Source of the DNA: JAWBSP01 sp964632175 | Lineage (GTDB): Archaea > Hadarchaeota > Hadarchaeia > Hadarchaeales > JAWBSP01 | NCBI GenBank assembly: GCA_964632175.1 | Contig: CAZWBJ010000015.1 | Location: 1 to 22,850 of the forward strand | DNA length: 22,850 bases | Direction of reading: 5' to 3' | Part shown: positions 7,888 through 14,003 of the stretch, piece by piece | Layout: every line of letters starts with the position of its first letter | Numbering within the stretch: the first letter of the stretch is position 1 | The notes under the pieces: model-generated | What the model saw: only the letters and a program-made list of their open reading frames with translations | Databases searched by the model: none | Told to the model about the DNA's origin: nothing | Program-made: the position numbers and the translations under genes

Positions 7888-9393
7888 TTACAAAACGATC
7901 GCGTTCGAGCTGTGCGGAGGTAGCACGACCTCCCGCCCCCGAATTTTTTTTCTCGCAATGGTCACCCGCTCTGGCTCCTCCGGTGTGTTAGCTGCGAAGG
8001 GCTCGGGCCCAGTGACTGTGAGCAATTCCCTCCCCCCGGTGTCGAGTTTGAGCCGAGCGGGCTCCAGCGCCCTGTTCACCACGTGGAGAGAGATCCAGTT
8101 GCCGCCGGTGGCAGAGGCGTCCACCAGTGAGAAGGTCACCCCTCCCTTCTCAGAGCGCATGGTGGGGGAATCGACCTGAACCTCGTAGACGAATTCCCCA
8201 AGCGTTTGGGCGTAGAGCCTGAAGACCTGTCCAGGCGGTGCTAGGTAAGCCCCCCTCTCGTGGGTCACGATCATCCCGAGGGCGTTGACAAACTGGGCGT
8301 AGTTGGCGCAGAAGAGCCCCTCCACCCTGAGGAGCGAGTTCAGCATGCAGGCGGTGTACAGCCCCTCGGCCAGCGTGTAGTTGCAACGCCGGTGGGAGGG
8401 GAGGTCGTATCTGACGTTCCACTCATCTAGGCAGACGGTCACCTTCAGCTTCTTCCGCATTTGCTGGAGCATCCTCTCGGTTTTGATGTTTCCGGAAACA
8501 ATCCAGTAGAAGTTTTCAGGGGTGGGCTTGGGTCTCCAGCGCCAGAGCTTCACGGTGTCTGGGAAGTAATCGTGCAGGGAGAGGATGTCGATCTCGTGCC
8601 CGGCCAGCCTGAGCAGCCTTTCGTTCCAGTTCCTCCAGTTGAGGGGGTTGAAGAGGGGCTTGAGCGGGTTGAAGAGAGGCCTGATGAGCAGGGCGGGCAG
8701 GAGCTGGGGCCAGACCCCCTCCCCCCACTCCAAGTTGAGGCCGCAGGCCACGAGCTTGATGTCGGGGTCCACCGAGCGCATGGCCTTGGCAAACCTGAGA
8801 AACTTCTGTGCGTAGTACTCTGGCGAACCCGAGTCCTTCTCCAAGGGCCCCCACTGCTCGTTTCCGATACACCAGTACTTCACCCCCCAGGGGTCACGGC
8901 GCCCGTAGGAGGCTCGGAGCCTCCCGTATTGCGTGGAGGGGTCCCCGTTGCAGTACTCCACCCACCCCGCAGCTTCAGCCGGGCTCCCCGTCCCAGCGTT
9001 CACGGTGATCATGGGTTCCGCCCCCACCGCCCTGCAGAACTCCAAGAACTCGTCGGTTCCGAACTGGTAGGTCTCGGGCCTCCCTATCCCCCCTCCCGCC
9101 CACCTCCAGTAGTAGTTGGGTTTTGCAGGCCTCCTCTCTCTGGGTCCCACCCCATACCTCCAGTGGTAGTAGTCGGCCGCGCAGCCTCCCGGAAATCTTA
9201 TAATGTGGGGTCGCAGGGATTTTGCTAGCTCCAGCACGTCCCTCCTTATCCCCCCGAGCCAGAGGTTTTCGGGCGGCTGGCTGGGGTCCCAGAGCCCGCC
9301 GTATATGTTATCCCCCATGTTCTCCAGAAACTGCCCCAGGATCATGGGGGTTTTCCAGAGCTTGCTCCCCACCGATACCTTGGCCTCGATCAC
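7888..9393 (-). CDS. abfA: GH51 alpha-L-arabinofuranosidase
   Basis: A 501-residue cytoplasmic enzyme (no signal peptide) starting with GTG at 9393, which overlaps the stop of the upstream PIG-L gene (GTGA). It belongs to clan A: G-Q-F-L-E-N-M-G near the N terminus, Y-G-G-L-W-D-P, I-R-F-P-G-G (65-70), the acid/base in G-N-E (Glu179) and the nucleophile in L-D-E-W-N (Glu324). These match GH51 arabinofuranosidases, which release terminal L-arabinose from arabinan, arabinoxylan or their fragments. The last 100 residues look like the usual C-terminal beta domain, and total length is typical. Residues about 239-252 hold a short tandem L-F-N-P-L-K/N repeat that is odd for the family. Without a signal peptide it probably acts on imported oligosaccharides or on an internal glycan precursor; GH51 is better supported than other clan A families. 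Confidence 0.85.
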   Translation of the reverse strand: MIEAKVSVGSKLWKTPMILGQFLENMGDNIYGGLWDPSQPPENLWLGGIRRDVLELAKSLRPHIIRFPGGCAADYYHWRYGVGPRERRPAKPNYYWRWAGGGIGRPETYQFGTDEFLEFCRAVGAEPMITVNAGTGSPAEAAGWVEYCNGDPSTQYGRLRASYGRRDPWGVKYWCIGNEQWGPLEKDSGSPEYYAQKFLRFAKAMRSVDPDIKLVACGLNLEWGEGVWPQLLPALLIRPLFNPLKPLFNPLNWRNWNERLLRLAGHEIDILSLHDYFPDTVKLWRWRPKPTPENFYWIVSGNIKTERMLQQMRKKLKVTVCLDEWNVRYDLPSHRRCNYTLAEGLYTACMLNSLLRVEGLFCANYAQFVNALGMIVTHERGAYLAPPGQVFRLYAQTLGEFVYEVQVDSPTMRSEKGGVTFSLVDASATGGNWISLHVVNRALEPARLKLDTGGRELLTVTGPEPFAANTPEEPERVTIARKKIRGREVVLPPHSSNAIVL

Positions 9394-9956
9394 CTCAGCT
9401 CCCTGAATTCCTCAAAGGGAGTTGAAATCCTCCGCCCCCTCAGCGGGAAGGTGAGGCCCCAGACTGACCACTGGCTCCTGTGGAGCTTTATCGCCCTCTT
9501 CTTCTCCTTCAGGACCTCCCTGATATCCACTCTGAGGTTTGGCCTGGTGGTGTGATAGAAGCGGATGGGTCTGAAGGGGGCAGCGGCCCTCCCCGCGGTC
9601 AAGTGGTCGGGATGGGAATAAAAAGTAAATTCGGGGTCGGGTGCGTATATCAGGTCCGGGGACTCTCTCTTCAAGGCTTCTTGGAGGGGGGGCACGGTGA
9701 GTTCTCGGTCCATCAGTCCCAGCGCCCTGAGTTCCACCCCTAGGAAGGAAGCGGACCGCTCCGCCTCCTCCCTCCTCCTCCGCGCCAGTTGCTGGGACGG
9801 TTTCCATCCCCTCAGAAAACTGAGAAGTGATCCCTTCTGCCCATCGGTGGCGAGGATCTCGATCACCCTGTCCCCCCCTCTGACGTGCTTTATGACCGTC
9901 CCCCCGCAGAAGATTTCCAGGTCGTCCGGATGGGGGGCTATCACCACCACCCTCAT
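9390..9956 (-). CDS. PIG-L/LmbE family zinc deacetylase
   Basis: A 188-residue protein starting at ATG 9956. The family motif A-H/P-P-D-D is present as A-P-H-P-D-D-L-E (residues 7-14; His9, Asp11, Asp12), followed by G-G-T, and the second metal site is S-H-P-D-H (His115, Asp117, His118). PIG-L/LmbE enzymes remove acetyl groups from N-acetylglucosamine-containing compounds; in Thermococcales a member (Dac) deacetylates chitin disaccharide. Length is short but typical for the archaeal group. The gene overlaps the GH51 arabinofuranosidase gene by 4 bases, so both are probably co-translated and may serve one glycan pathway. The exact substrate is not readable from the sequence. Confidence 0.87.
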   Translation of the reverse strand: MRVVVIAPHPDDLEIFCGGTVIKHVRGGDRVIEILATDGQKGSLLSFLRGWKPSQQLARRRREEAERSASFLGVELRALGLMDRELTVPPLQEALKRESPDLIYAPDPEFTFYSHPDHLTAGRAAAPFRPIRFYHTTRPNLRVDIREVLKEKKRAIKLHRSQWSVWGLTFPLRGRRISTPFEEFRELR

Positions 9957-9992
9957 CCATAGGGGGACGAGCGTGGTTTTTAGAGAGATTTA

Positions 9993-10226
9993 GTGTGTCA
10001 AACCGATTTTTTTGTGGGAGCGGTAATCAGTCCCCGCGAGCTTCTGCGCGGGAGGAGGAGGGCTCTGGAGGAGGCCGCTAGAGATCTGGGCCCGGAGCAG
10101 TTCCAAAGGGTGGAGGAGCTTCTGGATCGGTGGGATGAGAAGGCGAAGGAGGAGCTCTTCGCTCTCCTAGGGAAGGAGAGAGCTAAGCGCCTCCTTCAGG
10201 ATCTGGGACTCTCTGCAATTCTCTAG
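9993..10226 (+). CDS. Small hypothetical helical protein
   Basis: A 77-residue ORF opening with GTG at 9993; a second GTG at 10014 is an alternative start. The product from residue 12 on is rich in Glu, Arg and Leu and reads as amphipathic helices (R-E-L-L-R-G-R-R-R-A-L-E-E-A-A; F-Q-R-V-E-E-L-L-D-R-W). G/C-rich third positions resemble those of neighbouring genes, which supports real coding. A T-rich stretch GGTTTTTAGAG lies about 15-20 bases before the start, and the gene diverges from the PIG-L deacetylase. No family recognised. Its last four bases overlap the 3' end of the converging PHP gene. Confidence 0.5.
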   Translation: MCQTDFFVGAVISPRELLRGRRRALEEAARDLGPEQFQRVEELLDRWDEKAKEELFALLGKERAKRLLQDLGLSAIL

Positions 10227-10885
10227 GTACCGGAACTCGACAGGCGGCGGAAGAAATTCCTCATTTTTATCATCCTCTTCTTCGCCAGCGACCGGAGCTC
10301 GGCCCAGAGAGAGGGCAGACTTCCTCCAATCCTGACCCTTCCCCTTCTGAGGCATTCCAAGAGATCCTCCAGGGAAGAAACCTCGGCCTCCACGAAGGCC
10401 CCGCCTATTTCCTCTGGCAGGTGGGCGTCGCTCCCAGCGCTCATGGGTTTTCCCAGCCTCCTGCAGATCCTCAGCGCCTTGGAGTTCCTGGAGAGAAGAT
10501 GAGCGTTGAGAACCTCGATGGCATCGAAGTCCACCCTTTTTATCTCATCCCCGACCCCCGACCTGAAGGGGGCATAGGGATGGGCCGCCACCGCCACTCC
10601 CCCCTCCTCTCTGATCCTCTCGACGGTCTCCTGTGGGCTCAGGTTCTTGGGAATTGGCCCGCTCACACCTAAGGCCAGAATGTGCCCCCCGCTGGAAGCA
10701 ACCTCGATGCCGGAAATTACGAAGTCCTTCTCCAGCTTTCTTCCTACCTGCCCTCCTTCCACGGTGTTGTGATCCGTGATGGCGATCCCGTCCAGACCCC
10801 TCCTCTTCGCAACGGCAATCATCTCGGCAGGGGTCTGTGCAGCGTCCCCGGAGTAAACCGAGTGGGTGTGCAGGTCCACCCTCAT
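10223..10885 (-). CDS. PHP-domain metal-dependent phosphoesterase
   Basis: A 220-residue protein starting at ATG 10885. All expected PHP metal ligands are visible: D-L-H-T-H-S (His6, His8), I-T-D-H-N-T (Asp38, His39), Glu61, His68, A-A-H-P (His102) and G-S-D-A-H (Asp153, His155). The family hydrolyses phosphoester bonds; related stand-alone PHP proteins act on nucleoside 3',5'-bisphosphates, short nucleotides or histidinol phosphate. The short length and lack of extra domains place it with the general PHP group rather than DNA polymerase-linked forms. The basic tail (K-K-R-M-I-K-M-R-N) may lie outside the fold. It diverges from rnhB with only 27 bases between starts. Family call firm; substrate unknown. 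Confidence 0.88.
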   Translation of the reverse strand: MRVDLHTHSVYSGDAAQTPAEMIAVAKRRGLDGIAITDHNTVEGGQVGRKLEKDFVISGIEVASSGGHILALGVSGPIPKNLSPQETVERIREEGGVAVAAHPYAPFRSGVGDEIKRVDFDAIEVLNAHLLSRNSKALRICRRLGKPMSAGSDAHLPEEIGGAFVEAEVSSLEDLLECLRRGRVRIGGSLPSLWAELRSLAKKRMIKMRNFFRRLSSSGT

Positions 10886-10912
10886 CAGAAAAGGGGAGGG
10901 AAGAAATTAGGG

Positions 10913-11533
10913 ATGATCGTGGCCGGTCTCGACGAGGCTGGAAGGGGACCCATTCTAGGCCCCATGGTTCTTTGCGGGGTAAGCTTCAGGGAATCGGATC
11001 TCCCCAAGCTGAAGGGGGCGGGCGTGAGGGACTCCAAGCTCCTCAGCCCGAGCAGAAGGGAGAAACTCTCGGACCTCATAGAGAGTCTGGCCGTCAGGGT
11101 GGAGAGGGCGGAGATATGGCCCGAGCAGCTGGACCGCCTGATGGAGAGGAAGAACCTGAACGAGATCGAGGCGGAGACCTTTGCTCGAATTTTGGACAGA
11201 CTGAAGCCCGCCAAGGCCTACATAGACTCCCCGGATCCTCGCCCCGAACTCTTCGAGGAAAGGCTGAGGAGGTACCTGAGAACCAGCCCGACCCTTGTGG
11301 TGGAGAATGGGGCGGACCGCAAGTATGTCCAGGTTTCCGCCGCCTCCATCCTGGCGAAGGTGAGGAGGGACAGGAGGATAAGGGGGCTCCACGAAAAGTT
11401 CGGGGACTTCGGCTCCGGATACCTCACTGACCCCCGGACGGTCTCCTTTCTCAAGAACTGGGTCAAGCTGCACGGCGAGCTGCCTGATTTCGCCAGAAAG
11501 TGTTGGAAGTGGAAAGGGCTAACTAAACTTTAG
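10913..11533 (+). CDS. rnhB: Ribonuclease HII
   Basis: ATG at 10913 is taken as start because the conserved N terminus (M-I-V-A-G-L-D-E-A-G-R-G) begins here; the longer open frame upstream runs over the PHP gene and is not used. The product is 206 residues, typical for archaeal RNase HII. Catalytic acids are present: Asp7 and Glu8 in D-E-A-G-R-G, Asp105 in Y-I-D-S and Asp135 in G-A-D-R-K-Y, along with the D-S-K-L-L-S (40-45) and S-A-A-S-I-L-A-K-V (142-150) motifs. The enzyme cuts RNA in RNA-DNA hybrids, removing primers and misinserted ribonucleotides. A purine-rich stretch (GGGGAGGGAAG) precedes the start. Confidence 0.95.
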   Translation: MIVAGLDEAGRGPILGPMVLCGVSFRESDLPKLKGAGVRDSKLLSPSRREKLSDLIESLAVRVERAEIWPEQLDRLMERKNLNEIEAETFARILDRLKPAKAYIDSPDPRPELFEERLRRYLRTSPTLVVENGADRKYVQVSAASILAKVRRDRRIRGLHEKFGDFGSGYLTDPRTVSFLKNWVKLHGELPDFARKCWKWKGLTKL

Positions 11534-11539
11534 AGCGGC

Positions 11540-11802
11540 CCCGCTTTCCCCCAACACACTAACCCCGGGGCTCATCGTCTTGCCGTCCGGCGTCCTCCGC
11601 CCGGTAACCCTCGTGGTGGGGATTCTGCGGGGCCATCCCCGCCTGTACCGCGCCAGGGTTGTCTCCAGGGCACGGCGAGGCGTTCCGCCAATCCGCTTCC
11701 AGGAGGACCCATGATGGCGCGCCTTTCGGCGGGGCGGCTCCGGTGTCCCCGCGTCGGATGCACCGGTGCTCCTACTCTTCACACCGGCTCTCGCTTCGCG
11801 GG
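11540..11802 (-). ncRNA. Candidate structured RNA (GC-rich, unidentified)
   Basis: The 364 bases between rnhB and the cNMP-fold gene have no convincing reading frame, and ORFs here give Arg/Pro/Gly-rich products unlike proteins. Unlike the other, AT-rich gaps, this stretch is very GC-rich and contains strong stems: a perfect 6-bp stem at 11627-11642, a 7-bp stem pairing 11648-11654 with 11669-11675, a 4-bp stem with a GAAA loop (minus-strand sense) at 11720-11731, and a 7-bp pairing of 11740-11746 with 11781-11787. The GNRA loop and an upstream TATA-like sequence favour the minus strand. Length is like RNase P or SRP RNA, but I could not find their signature sequences. Ends are approximate; it could also be a decayed gene. 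Confidence 0.35.
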
Positions 11803-11817
11803 ATTGTCCTTCATCAC

Positions 11818-11838
11818 CAATTAAACTTGATTTAAGAG
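11818..11838 (-). promoter_or_regulatory. Possible TATA region for the candidate RNA
   Basis: On the minus strand this AT-rich segment reads CTTAAATC then GTTTAATT, about 20-25 bases before the point near 11802 where the GC-rich region begins. It is the only AT-rich part of the gap. It fits an archaeal promoter for a minus-strand RNA but is judged only by spacing and base content. Confidence 0.35.
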
Positions 11839-11897
11839 GATTAACAGTTGCTGGGGAGAACCTTCTCGTCGCGAGTTTCGCGTCTACCAGAGTAAAC

Positions 11898-12365
11898 TCA
11901 TGCTCTGGTTGGTGGAAGCACGCAGTAGACCAGCTGTCGGCGGGTCTCGGCGAGCTTCTTGGCTATAAGCTCCGCCAGCCGCCTCATGATCTTGTATCCT
12001 CTTGTTGGGTCTTTTTCCAGAAGGGAAAGGAGCTTGTCTCCCTGAATGGCGATGAGTTTGGTTTTCTCCAAGCAGGTCCCCACCACAGTATATGCTTTGG
12101 AGGGGAGAAGGGATGGGTACCCGAAAAACTCCCCAGATCCCAGCACGTAGACGGTGATCCTCTCAGAGGGTCCAACCTCGATATCGATTGAAACCCTCCC
12201 TTCCTCCACAATGTATATCTCCTCCGCCCTGTCCCCCGGCTTGAAGATGACGTGTCCAGCCTCGAATTCCTTCTCGTACGCTATGGCAGCGATATCCTGA
12301 AGCTCCGAAAAATCGAGCACCTCGAAGAGATCGCTTGCCTTCAGCCTGCTTACATCCACCCCCAT
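11898..12365 (-). CDS. Single cyclic-nucleotide-binding-fold (cNMP/CRP-like) protein
   Basis: Start ATG at 12365; a TTG two codons upstream (12371) is possible. The 155-residue product carries one CRP-type beta-barrel: F-E-A-G-H-V-I-F-K-P-G-D-x-A-E-E-I-Y-I-V-E-E-G-R-V (about residues 34-58) and G-S-G-E-F-F-G-Y-P-S-L-L (about 76-87), then a C-terminal helix. There is no helix-turn-helix, so it is not a DNA-binding CRP by itself. In the phosphate-binding cassette the usual F-G-E-x-A-L is F-G-Y-P-S-L and the usual Arg before T-V is replaced by Tyr (A-Y-T-V-V), so normal cAMP binding is doubtful. It diverges from hypA with 28 bases between the two ATGs, hinting at a link to hydrogenase control, which is inference. 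Confidence 0.82.
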   Translation of the reverse strand: MGVDVSRLKASDLFEVLDFSELQDIAAIAYEKEFEAGHVIFKPGDRAEEIYIVEEGRVSIDIEVGPSERITVYVLGSGEFFGYPSLLPSKAYTVVGTCLEKTKLIAIQGDKLLSLLEKDPTRGYKIMRRLAELIAKKLAETRRQLVYCVLPPTRA

Positions 12366-12383
12366 ACACAAGTAAGGGAAGAG

Positions 12384-12391
12384 TTATTAAA
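12384..12391 (-). promoter_or_regulatory. TATA-like box for the cNMP-fold gene
   Basis: On the minus strand this reads TTTAATAA and its centre lies about 23 bases before the ATG at 12365, the distance expected for a leaderless archaeal message. It sits only a few bases before the hypA ATG on the other strand, so hypA must use another promoter or be started from within the divergent gene. Confidence 0.45.
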
Positions 12392-12393
12392 CG

Positions 12394-12780
12394 ATGCATG
12401 AGTGGATTCTAGCCGAGGGTGTTCTAAGGAGCGTTCTCGAGGTCGCCAAAGGGCGGGGTGTCAGGAAGCTGGTTTTGAGGATCGGGGAGTTCAGGCAGAT
12501 CAGCCCCGCTCTTCTCGTTTCCATCCTGAAGGAGATTTCAAAGGGCACGGGGGCGGAAGGAATGGAGGTGGAGGTGGAGACGGCCAGGGGGAGAATCGGG
12601 TGTTTGGACTGCGGGGGCGAGTTCTCCTTCGACCAACTGCCGCTCACGAGCTCCCAGAAGGAGTGCGTACACTTCTTCCCCTCCACCCTCAGGGCCTTTG
12701 GCTGCCCAAAGTGCGGCTCCCCAAGACTCGAGGTTTCCGGCGGAAGGGAGCTGGAAATCAAATCGATCGTGGTACAATGA
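12394..12780 (+). CDS. hypA: Hydrogenase nickel-insertion protein HypA
   Basis: A 128-residue protein beginning M-H-E-W, in which Met1, His2 and Glu3 form the family's nickel-binding N terminus; this fixes the start at 12394. The zinc site is C-L-D-C (Cys70, Cys73) and C-P-K-C (Cys104, Cys107). The 30 residues between the two pairs are longer than in most bacterial HypA and resemble the extended form of Thermococcales. HypA delivers Ni2+ to the [NiFe] hydrogenase large subunit precursor together with HypB. Its stop overlaps the start of the Mrp-type ATPase gene (ATGA), and a maturation protease and hydrogenase operon follow, so the likely client is the large subunit at 18248-19411. Confidence 0.94.
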   Translation: MHEWILAEGVLRSVLEVAKGRGVRKLVLRIGEFRQISPALLVSILKEISKGTGAEGMEVEVETARGRIGCLDCGGEFSFDQLPLTSSQKECVHFFPSTLRAFGCPKCGSPRLEVSGGRELEIKSIVVQ

Positions 12781-13472
12781 GTTCTCTCGCCCTGCTGGCC
12801 AAGGAGAACCTGCGGCAGGTCAAAAGGGTGATTTGTTTCGCGAGCGGAAAGGGCGGGGTGGGAAAGAGCGTCCTCTGTTGCGCCTCAGCCCTTCGTCTGG
12901 GATCCGAGAGGGTGGGGGTTCTCGACCTCGACCTCCACGGCTCTTCCGTCCCTTCCATTTTGGGCGTTTCAGGGATCCCCCGGGAGGAAAAGGGCCTGCT
13001 TCCAGTGGAGGGCAGAGGGGTGAAGGTTTTCTCCATGGGGCTTCTCTTCGATACGTGTCCTCTGCTGGGCCCGGAGATTTCGGAGGCCCTTCTGGAGATC
13101 CTTGCCATCGTCAGGTGGGGCGAGCTCGACTTCCTCCTGGTCGACCTGCCCCCCGGCCTGGGTGAGGAGATTTTCGACCTGGTTCCCTTTAGGCCGAAGT
13201 TCGTGGTGGTCGTCACCCCTTCCGTCCTCGCGTGGGAAACCGCCCGGAAGCTCCTGCACCTCCTCCGCCGCGCGCGGGCGGAAATCCTAGGGGTGGTGGA
13301 GAACATGTGCACGGGAGGACCTAGGTGGAGGGGAGAGGTCGCTAGGATGGGCCTGAAGCACTCTTGGGTGGGGTTCGATCCGCAGGTGGAGGCCAGTCTC
13401 GGCGAGGGGTTTCCTCCCCAGAAGCTCTCTGCGGACGTCGGGCGGATGCTCTCGGAGCTGGGAGTATGGTGA
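12777..13472 (+). CDS. hypB: Mrp/MinD-family ATPase, probable archaeal HypB
   Basis: ATG at 12777 overlaps the hypA stop (ATGA); the longer open frame upstream overlaps hypA in another frame and is rejected. Product 231 residues. Residues 22-31 are a deviant Walker A (S-G-K-G-G-V-G-K-S), D-L-D-L-H-G-S-S-V-P (50-59) is the Mrp/NBP35-like switch, and L-L-V-D-L-P-P-G (120-127) is Walker B with the Asp. The C-terminal C-x-x-C of Fe-S carrier Mrp proteins is not seen; only N-M-C occurs near residue 178. In Thermococcus kodakarensis a Mrp/MinD-type ATPase next to hypA is the functional HypB, which helps HypA take up nickel. Gene order here is the same, so HypB is the best call; a general Fe-S assembly ATPase is the alternative. 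The classic GTPase HypB fold is not present. Confidence 0.85.
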   Translation: MSSLALLAKENLRQVKRVICFASGKGGVGKSVLCCASALRLGSERVGVLDLDLHGSSVPSILGVSGIPREEKGLLPVEGRGVKVFSMGLLFDTCPLLGPEISEALLEILAIVRWGELDFLLVDLPPGLGEEIFDLVPFRPKFVVVVTPSVLAWETARKLLHLLRRARAEILGVVENMCTGGPRWRGEVARMGLKHSWVGFDPQVEASLGEGFPPQKLSADVGRMLSELGVW

Positions 13473-13912
13473 AGCTGGCAATCGTGGGGGTGGGCAACGA
13501 GTCAAAGGGGGACGACGCTGCAGGGGTGCTGGTGGCCAGGAGGCTTTCGGACCTCCAGGGTATCCTAGTTCTGGAGGGTGGCAGTTCCCCGGAGAACGTC
13601 ACTTCCCCCCTCAGAAGGTTTTCCCCGGCTTGGGTGATTTTCGTCGACAGCGTGGATTTCGGGGGAAAGCCAGGAGAGTTTCGGGTTTTCGATCCCCTCA
13701 AGACTCAGGGTCCCCGCATTTCTACCCACACTCTCCCGCTCGGTCTGCTGTCTAGGTATTTGGAAGTGGAGCTGGGGGCAAGGGTTCTGCTGGTGGGTAT
13801 ACAGCCCAAAAGCTTGGAAGGGCCCGTCAGTGCGGAGGTTGGGCTGGGGGTGGAGAGGGTCGTGGCGTTCCTGAGGAGAGCGGTCCAGATGCTTGCAACA
13901 GAGCTTCGTTGA
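13466..13912 (+). CDS. hycI: [NiFe] hydrogenase maturation protease (HycI family)
   Basis: ATG at 13466 overlaps the end of the hypB candidate by 7 bases and lies directly before the conserved N terminus; product 148 residues, typical for the family. Motifs: V-G-V-G-N-E-S-K-G-D-D-A-A-G (7-20) with the first acidic nickel ligand, F-V-D-S-V-D (59-64) with Asp61, and S-T-H-T-L-P (86-91) with His88, corresponding to the Asp/Asp/His set in E. coli HycI. The enzyme checks for nickel and cuts the C-terminal tail of the hydrogenase large subunit. The large subunit in this window has such a tail of 29 residues after D-P-C-F-S-C-T-D-R, so it is the probable substrate. Confidence 0.92.
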   Translation: MVKLAIVGVGNESKGDDAAGVLVARRLSDLQGILVLEGGSSPENVTSPLRRFSPAWVIFVDSVDFGGKPGEFRVFDPLKTQGPRISTHTLPLGLLSRYLEVELGARVLLVGIQPKSLEGPVSAEVGLGVERVVAFLRRAVQMLATELR

Positions 13913-13922
13913 GCTATGGTAC

Positions 13923-13972
13923 CCCGCACTAACTAGGCCACTGAGTGTTATTGGTATTTGCTCCGGTGCGGG
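13923..13972. promoter_or_regulatory. Inverted repeat upstream of the hydrogenase promoter
   Basis: CCCGCAC at 13923-13929 is matched by GTGCGGG at 13966-13972, a perfect 7-bp inverted repeat with a 36-base spacer, ending 5 bases before the TATA box of the hydrogenase operon. It could be a regulator site or part of the end of the hycI transcript. No known operator recognised. Confidence 0.35.
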
Positions 13973-13977
13973 CGGGA

Positions 13978-13988
13978 TTTATATAAAA
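13978..13988 (+). promoter_or_regulatory. TATA box of the hydrogenase operon
   Basis: TTTATATAAAA is a near-ideal archaeal TATA box and is the strongest promoter sequence in the window. Its centre lies 21 bases before the ATG at 14004, so transcription should begin at or next to the start codon, giving a leaderless message for the first subunit. The purine-rich GGCGGGA just before it could act as the BRE. Confidence 0.75.
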
Positions 13989-14003
13989 GCCTGACTACTA
14001 TCG

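Noticed and set aside
11540..11802. RNase P RNA or SRP RNA gene
   Set aside because: Length and GC content fit, but I could not find the RNase P conserved regions (GAGGAAAGTCC-like, ACAGAA near the end) or the SRP helix 8 core (CCGGAAGG with AGCAGC) on either strand. Kept only as an unidentified RNA candidate.
11805..11820. C/D box guide RNA (GTGATGA on the minus strand)
   Set aside because: A C box-like sequence is present, but no D or D' box (CTGA) follows at the right distance.
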